From assembly GCA_003223645.1 (NCBI GenBank), contig QHVT01000021.1:1-64000 (forward strand): DNA of 64,000 nucleotides, given 5' to 3'. Position numbers and translations under genes: made by a program. Below the pieces are notes generated by a model. The model did not search any database and was not told where the DNA came from. It saw nothing but the letters and a program-made list of their open reading frames with translations. Each line of letters opens with the position of its first letter. Position 1 is the stretch's first letter. The stretch is from Acidobacteriota bacterium (GTDB taxonomy: Bacteria; Acidobacteriota; Thermoanaerobaculia; Gp7-AA8). Below are positions 58,917 to 64,000 of the stretch, one piece after another.

Positions 58917-59747
58917 TTTTTTCTCACGACAACCTCCGCTCTCGCGCAAAACGCGGATCCCTACAAACCCCTCAATCCTCTCCCCACCGGCGATTGGTTC
59001 CTCTCCCTTCCGAGCGCGACGATGCCCGCGCGCGGAACGTGGGAAGTGAAGTTCACGCATCGTTTCAATCAGTCGCTCGATCAGGGCGGCATCAGCGATC
59101 AGATCCATTCGCTGTTCGGTCTCGATACCAATGCGGACGTCGTCTTCGGTTTGTCGTACGCACTGCGCCGCGATCTGCAACTCTCGCTGATGCGCAGCAA
59201 TACGAACGACACGCTCGAAGGCGCGGCGAAATTCATCCTGTTGCAGCAGGCCGCAACTGTTCCGCTCAGCATTTCGCTGCGCGGCGGCGCCGACTGGCGC
59301 ACGGAAAAGGATCTCGGCGACCGCACGTCGTTGTTCGCGCAGGCGATCCTCACGCATCAGTTCGGACGCAAGGCGGAGCTCTTCGCGATCCCGACGATCG
59401 CCACGAAAGCGGGACGCGCGGTCAGCGGCAATTCGTCGGGCGCGCTGTTCAAGAACGCGTTCAACGTCCCGGTCGGCATCGTCTGGATGTTGAAGCCGGC
59501 GCTGAGCGTTGTCGCGGAGATCACTCCTCCGAATCGCGATCTCCCCGACTCGATGCACGCCGACCTCGGCTGGGCCGTCGGCATCAAGCGACAGATCGGC
59601 GGTCACTGGTTCGAGATTCTCGTGACAAACAGCCAGGCATCGACCGCCGATCAGTACGTCACGTCGACGTTCCAGGGCACGGCGCTCGACTCCGGCGACC
59701 TCCACCTCGGCTTCAACATCGAGAGGCGTTTCGGGCGAAGGAGGTAA
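58806..59747 (+). CDS. DUF5777-like beta-barrel protein with repeat-encoded signal peptide
   Basis: A 313-residue protein from the ATG at 58806; an ATG at 58794 overlapping the previous stop would add four residues. Residues 1-~42 are MKAEGRRQKAEVRSR, then FLTSAFCLLPSAFVFFLTT, ending TSALAQ: a complete signal peptide written by the GCAGAAG hairpin. The mature part is beta-rich (GTWEVKFTHRFNQSL, DVVFGLSYALRRDLQLSLMRS, SGDLHLGFNIERRF) and ends in Phe-x-x-x-x, in line with an outer-membrane barrel of the DUF5777 type. Probably co-expressed with the cytochrome-like lipoprotein. Confidence 0.82.
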   Translation: MKAEGRRQKAEVRSRQRDGRRNRFLTSAFCLLPSAFVFFLTTTSALAQNADPYKPLNPLPTGDWFLSLPSATMPARGTWEVKFTHRFNQSLDQGGISDQIHSLFGLDTNADVVFGLSYALRRDLQLSLMRSNTNDTLEGAAKFILLQQAATVPLSISLRGGADWRTEKDLGDRTSLFAQAILTHQFGRKAELFAIPTIATKAGRAVSGNSSGALFKNAFNVPVGIVWMLKPALSVVAEITPPNRDLPDSMHADLGWAVGIKRQIGGHWFEILVTNSQASTADQYVTSTFQGTALDSGDLHLGFNIERRFGRRR

Positions 59748-59750
59748 ACC

Positions 59751-59825
59751 GTTGCTTGGTTTCTCAGTTACGCGGTTGCGCGGCAGAAGCCCTGCGTAAC
59801 CGCGCGACCGAGCAACGAGCAACCG
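59751..59825. repeat. GGTTGC/CAACC imperfect palindrome
   Basis: GTTGCTTGGTTTCTCAGTTACGCGGTTGCGCGG at 59751-59783 pairs with GCGTAACCGCGCGACCGAGC plus AACGAGCAACC at 59794-59825. It lies between the beta-barrel and zinc-ribbon genes and may act as a stem-loop terminator. Confidence 0.6.
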
Positions 59826-59863
59826 AGGTAATGGCAGCGCCGTTGCAGTGAAGGGACATCGTC

Positions 59864-60859
59864 ATGCGATGCCCCGAATGCAACGCGTTGAATGAGACGG
59901 ACGCGAGTGCCTGCGGGACGTGCGGACTGCTTCTCCTCAATGTGTTACCGAAACGTCGCGCCGAGGATCTGGCGGTGCAGCGACGGCGCGCGTCGGACCA
60001 CGACAGCGCGGAATGCCAGTTCTGCGGCGGCGCGATCTCGCCGAAAGCGGTGCGTTGCAGACACTGCTCGGAAGTCGTCGACGAAGAGTTCTATCGCCAG
60101 CGCGCGCAGCGGCTGCGATCGCGCGTCAACTACGCGAGCTGGGTGCTGTATTTATTCGGACTCGGCGCGCTGCTGCTGTTCCGTCCCGTCGGCGTGCTTT
60201 CGATCGCGGCCGGTTTGCTGCTCTCGATCGCGTACTACGCCATTCCCGTCGAACCGCCCGCATCGCCGCGCAACAAAAAACGCACGCGCCTCGGCGCACT
60301 GATTCGCAGACAGCTGAAGCTGGAGCGCGTCTCGATTCCGCTCCCCGCGCTGCGCAACAAGAAACTCGTCTTCGTCGGCACGCCGCTCATCGCCGCGCTC
60401 ATCGGATATTCCGCGAATTTGTTTCTGCTGCAGGAGCCCGTCAACGACATCCTCAAGCAGAGCGACGCGTTCCGCGGCATGAAAGTGTCGGCGCACTACG
60501 AGTACTACGTCGTGCCCGGCGTCGTCGAATACAACCTGCAGACGCTCACCTTCCGCCAAACGCCGATCGACGTGCACAAAGCGTTTCTCGAGTTCGCGAA
60601 GAAGCTGAAAGAGAAACGCTACAAACGCGTCGACCTCTCGTACAAAGGCAACAGAAAGTTCTCGATCGACGGCGCGTCGTTCGCGCAGCTCGGACGCGAG
60701 TACGCGAAAGAGAACTTCAAATTCGCGCTGTACGACTTCCCGCGGCTCTTCCAGCCCACCGTGTCGACGAGCTCGAATCGCGACGCGCTCCTCGAGTTTC
60801 ATCGCCGCTGGTACGGCGATGATCCTCTCACGAAGACGGTCGAGAACGGGTTACGCTGA
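59864..60859 (+). CDS. Double zinc-ribbon membrane protein
   Basis: A 331-residue protein from the ATG at 59864. Two zinc ribbons lie at the N-terminus: CPECNALNETDASACGTC (3-20) and CQFCGGAISPKAVRCRHC (~51-68). Two TM segments are at ~92-127 (WVLYLFGLGALLLF, VLSIAAGLLLSIAYYAI) and a third at ~167-189 (VFVGTPLIAALIGYSANLFLL). The ~140-residue C-terminal domain (VSAHYEYYVVPGVVEYNLQTLTFRQTPIDVHKAFLEFAKKLKEKRY) is unrecognised and probably outside. Role unknown; zinc ribbons on the cytosolic side suggest a sensing or docking function. Confidence 0.78.
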   Translation: MRCPECNALNETDASACGTCGLLLLNVLPKRRAEDLAVQRRRASDHDSAECQFCGGAISPKAVRCRHCSEVVDEEFYRQRAQRLRSRVNYASWVLYLFGLGALLLFRPVGVLSIAAGLLLSIAYYAIPVEPPASPRNKKRTRLGALIRRQLKLERVSIPLPALRNKKLVFVGTPLIAALIGYSANLFLLQEPVNDILKQSDAFRGMKVSAHYEYYVVPGVVEYNLQTLTFRQTPIDVHKAFLEFAKKLKEKRYKRVDLSYKGNRKFSIDGASFAQLGREYAKENFKFALYDFPRLFQPTVSTSSNRDALLEFHRRWYGDDPLTKTVENGLR

Positions 60860-60895
60860 TTCTCGTCTGCCGCATTGCGCAGTGTCGATTGCAAT

Positions 60896-61030
60896 GACGG
60901 GCCTCCTCACCCGGCGCTTCGCGCCACACTCTCCCCGCAAGCGGGGCGAGGGGAAAACTCGGCAAGGTCGTCGTTTGTGGCCCTTCTCCCCGCGCGTGCG
61001 GGGAGAAGGTGCCCGAAGGGCGGATGAGAG
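60896..61030. repeat. REP/BIME-like CTCCCCGC element, copy 2
   Basis: CCTCACCCGGCGCTTCGCGCCA...CTCCCCGCAAGCGGGGCGAGG on the left and CTTCTCCCCGCGCGTGCGGGGAGAAGG...CCGAAGGGCGGATGAGAGG on the right. Same layout as 57358-57492, with changed loops. The minus-strand gene at 61037-61975 ends just beyond it. Confidence 0.8.
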
Positions 61031-61036
61031 GATGTG

Positions 61037-61975
61037 TTACTGCATGCTGAGGAGAACGAGAATCTCCCCCTCACCTTTGTCGAGCGGCTCGAGTGCTTTT
61101 CCGATCAGCGTGCCGGGGCGGTGAATCTTCGCGCCGCCGAGATCGAGCGGCTCGGAGCGCATCGCCATCCCGGCCTTGTTGCTCGTCACCAGCAAATCGC
61201 CGACATGAATCGCGCCGTTCTCCGCGGTCACGTGAACCTTGACGCGACCGGTCGTCGCGATCATTTCCTTCGACGGAGCTTCTACGCCCAGGACGACACC
61301 CGGCTGCGCGGAAACGACTCCGGCGACGGTCGTGTCGTACGGGTTGATCGAGGCCATGACTTCGTTCGTACGCGATGCGTTGAGCACGACCACCGTTCCC
61401 GGAGCCAGGTCGGCAGTCGCCGGAACCCATTCCGCGAAATCCTGGTAGGCCGCGCCGAGGACGGTCGTGGCTTTGATCGTGCCGTTCACTTCCAGCGTTG
61501 CGGTCGGCGTCGCAGTCCCGATTCCGACCTTGCCGTCGGTGAGAATCGTGATCCGCGCCAGGCTGTTCGTTCCCAGGATCAGCGGACCGCCAAATGGCGT
61601 CGTTCCGATCGCCATACCGTTCCCCTCGACACCGAGGAACTCGTTCCACCCTGCCAGCGTCACGCCGAAACGCGAGATGGTGCGTCCGCTGCCGTGCGAT
61701 TCGAAGTTGACCGTAGCCGCGTTTGACTTCGCGCGCAACACACCCACCGCATTCACACCCGCGTTGCTGTTCTCGATCTGCACGATGCTGATCGCGTCCG
61801 TGTTATCGAACACGTGAAGCTTCGACGACGGCGTTGTGGTTCCCACTCCGACCTTCGGACACTGCGTCGTGTACACGCCGTTCGTGTTGTCCGAAGTCCA
61901 GGGCGTCGTGAGGCAGTCGGCGAAAGCGTTCGCGCCGACGAAAATGCAAATCACCGCAAAAACGAGTCTCTTCAT
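61037..61975 (-). CDS. Exported protein with VGIGT-type repeats
   Basis: A 312-residue protein from the ATG at 61973-61975. Signal peptide MKRLVFAVICIFVGANAFA. The motif VGVGTTTPSSKLHV and VGIGTATPTATLEVNGTIKATT marks repeats seen in bacterial surface and phage tail-fibre-like proteins. The C-terminal ~120 residues (YQDFAEWVPATADLAPGTVVVLNAS, HVGDLLVTSNKAGMAMRS) resemble the C-terminal domains of such fibres. It is probably a cell-surface or secreted fibre-like protein. No protease-type self-cleavage site is certain. Confidence 0.75.
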   Translation of the reverse strand: MKRLVFAVICIFVGANAFADCLTTPWTSDNTNGVYTTQCPKVGVGTTTPSSKLHVFDNTDAISIVQIENSNAGVNAVGVLRAKSNAATVNFESHGSGRTISRFGVTLAGWNEFLGVEGNGMAIGTTPFGGPLILGTNSLARITILTDGKVGIGTATPTATLEVNGTIKATTVLGAAYQDFAEWVPATADLAPGTVVVLNASRTNEVMASINPYDTTVAGVVSAQPGVVLGVEAPSKEMIATTGRVKVHVTAENGAIHVGDLLVTSNKAGMAMRSEPLDLGGAKIHRPGTLIGKALEPLDKGEGEILVLLSMQ

Positions 61976-62329
61976 GTTGTTCTCCCTCGGAGTTATCGGA
62001 ACCAGCACGGCAGATGATACCCGCAATGCGACCGTTTGGGGGAGTTCGCGGCCGGTTCAGATCGCTGTCGAGCTCGCACAGGATACTGAGAGAAACGCGC
62101 CGCAGACGTGTCGATCGTCACAGCGGGCCCGTCGCCGTGTTCAGTTTTTGCCGCCCTGACGGTATTCAGGTTCCCCGTCAGAGCGTTCCGTTAGACGCGG
62201 CCGACGGAGAACGAGCGCGTTGTCACGCTATTGCGCGTCGCGTTCCATCGTTCACTTCTTCGTCGCGCGATCGTAACGAACCTCATCGCATTTCTTTCGT
62301 TCCTAAGTGCAACACAAGGAGGAAGTGCG
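61976..62329. other. Divergent intergenic region
   Basis: The 354 bp between two divergent exported-protein genes holds no convincing gene. The only structure I see is a short inverted pair CTGACGGTATTCAG/CCCCGTCAG near 62156-62184. Promoters for both genes must lie here, but I cannot pick out a confident pair of elements. Confidence 0.4.
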
Positions 62330-62725
62330 ATGAAAAAAATCATGACAGCAGTGAGTTTGGCGTGCGTGCTGGCGGCCGGTTGCGCGTCGATGGGCAATAC
62401 CGATGCGGTGCGGGCGGCGGCGTATTCGGCGTTAGGCACGGCACAGATCACGAACGACACGAGCAATCGTCCGAGTGAGCTGGTGGAGTTGACGAAGCTC
62501 TCGACGCATGTCGACAGCATTGCGCTCAATTCGCCGACCGAGGCGACCGTGCTGACGACGTACAAGTACAAAGGACGCTTCAATACCGACGGCGGCGAGA
62601 AGAACGGCGTGCTGACGATTCAGCGCAAGTCGCAGTTCACGAAGAACGGCGACGTCTGGTCGCAGAACGGCAGCGGCGAAGAAGTCGCGCGCAGCTCGAG
62701 CTGGTCGGGCGCGAAGCAGTCGTAA
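62330..62725 (+). CDS. Small lipoprotein
   Basis: A 131-residue protein from the ATG at 62330, with a clear AGGAGG site. Signal MKKIMTAVSLACVLAAGC with LAAGC lipobox (Cys18). The mature part is polar and Thr/Ser/Asn-rich, with beta segments (STHVDSIALNSPTEATVLTTYKYKGRF, NGVLTIQRKSQFTKNGDVWSQNGS). No recognised domain. Confidence 0.75.
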   Translation: MKKIMTAVSLACVLAAGCASMGNTDAVRAAAYSALGTAQITNDTSNRPSELVELTKLSTHVDSIALNSPTEATVLTTYKYKGRFNTDGGEKNGVLTIQRKSQFTKNGDVWSQNGSGEEVARSSSWSGAKQS

Positions 62726-62737
62726 TCGTTCGGCCGG

Positions 62738-63343
62738 CTACAACAGCGACTCGCTCGCGAGTTGTCTCGCGAGCGAGTCCGCGTCGACAAACTGAAACGC
62801 GCGCATGCCGACCGTCCGCGCGGCGAGGACGTTTTCGATCATGTCGTCGATGAAGACGACGTGATGCGGCTGGGTGCCGAGGACTTCGACGGCGCGGCGG
62901 AAGATCTCCTGGTCGGGTTTCGCGACGCGGAAACGGTGGGAGAGGATGAAGCGGTCGTCTTTCTGAAAGAGCGCGGCGAAGCGGCGCGGGATGATCTCGG
63001 CGTGGACTTCGTTCGAGTTGGAGAGAAACGCGACGCGGTAGCGCTCGCGCACGCGCGCCAGCAACTCCTCCATCCCCGGCATGGTGCCGTCGAAGAAATC
63101 GCTCCAGACGGACCGCAGCTCGTTGATCGATCCGCGGAATCCGGCGGCGTCGACAACGAAGTGGTAGAACTCGACGAACGTCACCGCGCCGCGCTCCATG
63201 TCGCGATAGCCGCCGGGACGCTCGAGGATGTCGATCAACTGATCGCGCGTCGCGGTCGTGTTGCGGCGAATGTTCTCCAGCACACGCTCGTAACCGAGCT
63301 TGATCAGCGTGTTGCCGAGGTCGAAGAGGAACCAGATAGGCAT
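62738..63343 (-). CDS. HAD-superfamily hydrolase
   Basis: A 201-residue protein from the ATG at 63341-63343. HAD motif I is FDLGNTL (Asp8 is the nucleophile; the second Asp of DxDGT is replaced by Gly-Asn, as in some HAD-like subfamily I members), motif II is AFLSNSNEV, motif III KPDQEIF and motif IV VVFIDDMIENV. A helical cap is inserted after motif I (residues ~15-85). Likely a phosphatase or dehalogenase-like enzyme; substrate unknown. Changes in motif I leave its activity open. Confidence 0.88.
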   Translation of the reverse strand: MPIWFLFDLGNTLIKLGYERVLENIRRNTTATRDQLIDILERPGGYRDMERGAVTFVEFYHFVVDAAGFRGSINELRSVWSDFFDGTMPGMEELLARVRERYRVAFLSNSNEVHAEIIPRRFAALFQKDDRFILSHRFRVAKPDQEIFRRAVEVLGTQPHHVVFIDDMIENVLAARTVGMRAFQFVDADSLARQLASESLL

Positions 63344-63356
63344 GTGGTTTTTTTAG

Positions 63357-63470
63357 TTTATCCCGCGCGTAGACGCGGGATCTCCGGTGGCACCGCGCGG
63401 TCCGCGTCGTTGGGAGTGCTCGTGCCGGTGTAACCAGAGATCCCGCGTCTGCGCGCGGGATAAACTGAAA
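63357..63470. repeat. Inverted repeat TTTATCCCGCG...CGCGGGATAAA
   Basis: Arms at 63357-63388 (TTTATCCCGCGCGTAGACGC...) and 63437-63470 (...GCGTCTGCGCGCGGGATAAA) pair over about 30 bp, around a ~48-nt loop. The element fills the space between the HAD gene and mccB. Confidence 0.75.
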
Positions 63471-63480
63471 ACAGCCCAAC

Positions 63481-64000
63481 CTACATTCGAAACACCCCGA
63501 ACCGCGGCGCGGCGATGGCCGCGTTGTAGGCGACCGACAACCCGAGTCCGAGAAACACGCGTGTGTCGGCGGGATCGATCACGCCGTCGTCCCACAGGCG
63601 CGCGGTCGAGTAGTACGGACTCCCCTCCTCTTCATACTTCGCGAGCACGGGATCGGCGATCGCACGCTCTTCCTCGATTGACAATTCTTTTCCCTGCCGC
63701 GCGAGCTGATCGCGCTTGACGGTCGTCAACACGCCCGCGGCCTGCTCGCCGCCCATCACCGAGATGCGCGCGTTCGGCCACATCCACAAGAATCGCGGCG
63801 AGTAGGCGCGGCCGCACATGCCGTAGTTTCCGGCGCCGAACGAGCCGCCGATAATGACGGTGAACTTCGGCACGGTCGAATTCGCGACGGCGTGCACCAT
63901 CTTCGCGCCGTCTTTCGCGATGCCGCCGCGCTCGTACTGCTTGCCGACCATGAAGCCGGTGATGTTCTGCAGGAAGACGAGCGGGATGCGCCGCTGATTG
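63481..64000 (-). CDS. mccB: Methylcrotonoyl-CoA carboxylase beta subunit (3' part; cut by window edge)
   Basis: The reading frame enters at the right edge and ends at 63481, giving the last ~173 residues of an acyl-CoA carboxyltransferase. The sequence [41 protein letters not shown] matches the C-terminal half of MccB and not the propionyl- or acetyl-CoA types. The ending [20 protein letters not shown] is also typical. The enzyme carries carboxyl groups from biotin to 3-methylcrotonyl-CoA in leucine breakdown. The alpha subunit must lie outside the window. Confidence 0.93.
   Translation of the reverse strand, partial: NQRRIPLVFLQNITGFMVGKQYERGGIAKDGAKMVHAVANSTVPKFTVIIGGSFGAGNYGMCGRAYSPRFLWMWPNARISVMGGEQAAGVLTTVKRDQLARQGKELSIEEERAIADPVLAKYEEEGSPYYSTARLWDDGVIDPADTRVFLGLGLSVAYNAAIAAPRFGVFRM

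Overview
The window is high-GC bacterial chromosome carrying a plant-type leucine-rich-repeat protein, GGDEF/EAL and SpoIIE/STAS signalling genes, an archaeal-type glycogen-debranching glucosidase, ECF-sigma/TPR pairs and many short palindromic repeats between genes. This gene mix looks most like an uncultivated Acidobacteriota-type (soil or sediment) bacterium. That is an inference, because no rRNA or marker set is present. Most of the window is ordinary chromosome; about 12.7-34.8 kb looks accessory.

Layout. 0-0.5 kb: 3' end of an IS110-type transposase. 0.9-8.0 kb: DinB-like protein, a membrane-bound SpoIIE phosphatase and a secreted 1399-residue LRR/FnIII protein. 8.1-12.4 kb: two paralogous TPR proteins, one overlapping an ECF-like sigma gene, with two very small genes between them. 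12.7-14.3 kb: a frameshifted DUF2971-type gene and a second probably frameshifted gene. 14.3-18.1 kb: a leftward operon encoding a 185-aa protein, a lipoprotein, two small proteins, a patatin-like lipase and a CHAP/NlpC-type amidase. 18.1-18.85 kb: a gene-free control region with several copies of a 20-bp palindrome, four of them phased at exactly 22 bp. 18.85-34.8 kb: a rightward HTH regulator and four overlapping genes (1751, 259, 595 and 2475 aa), including an SGNH hydrolase and two giant beta-rich proteins. This divergent pair of operons is the best candidate for an undescribed system.

34.9-64 kb is housekeeping and signalling: NagZ-like GH3, MutS, a divergent acyl-carrier-protein/ketosynthase pair, STAS protein, asparaginase-rhodanese-DsbA-like cluster, RsgA, two response regulators, a PAS/GGDEF/EAL protein, glucosidase, M20 amidohydrolase with a coupled LRR protein, GAF/GGDEF cyclase, HEAT-repeat protein, cytochrome-like lipoprotein plus beta-barrel protein, zinc-ribbon membrane protein, a VGIGT-repeat exported protein, lipoprotein, HAD hydrolase and the 3' part of mccB.

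A second theme is an unusual set of intergenic hairpins. Four sequence-unrelated families (units GCAGAAG, GTGCTGG/A, GGATTGA, GGCGGAT/GGCAGAT) all have a 7-nt unit repeated in tandem and then repeated inverted. At two loci the GCAGAAG hairpin is read through in frame: one arm gives a basic KAEGRRQ stretch, the other a hydrophobic FCLLPSA stretch, so the repeat itself supplies a signal peptide to a rhodanese lipoprotein and to a beta-barrel protein. Another palindrome, also present between genes at 45.6 kb, lies in frame inside mutS.
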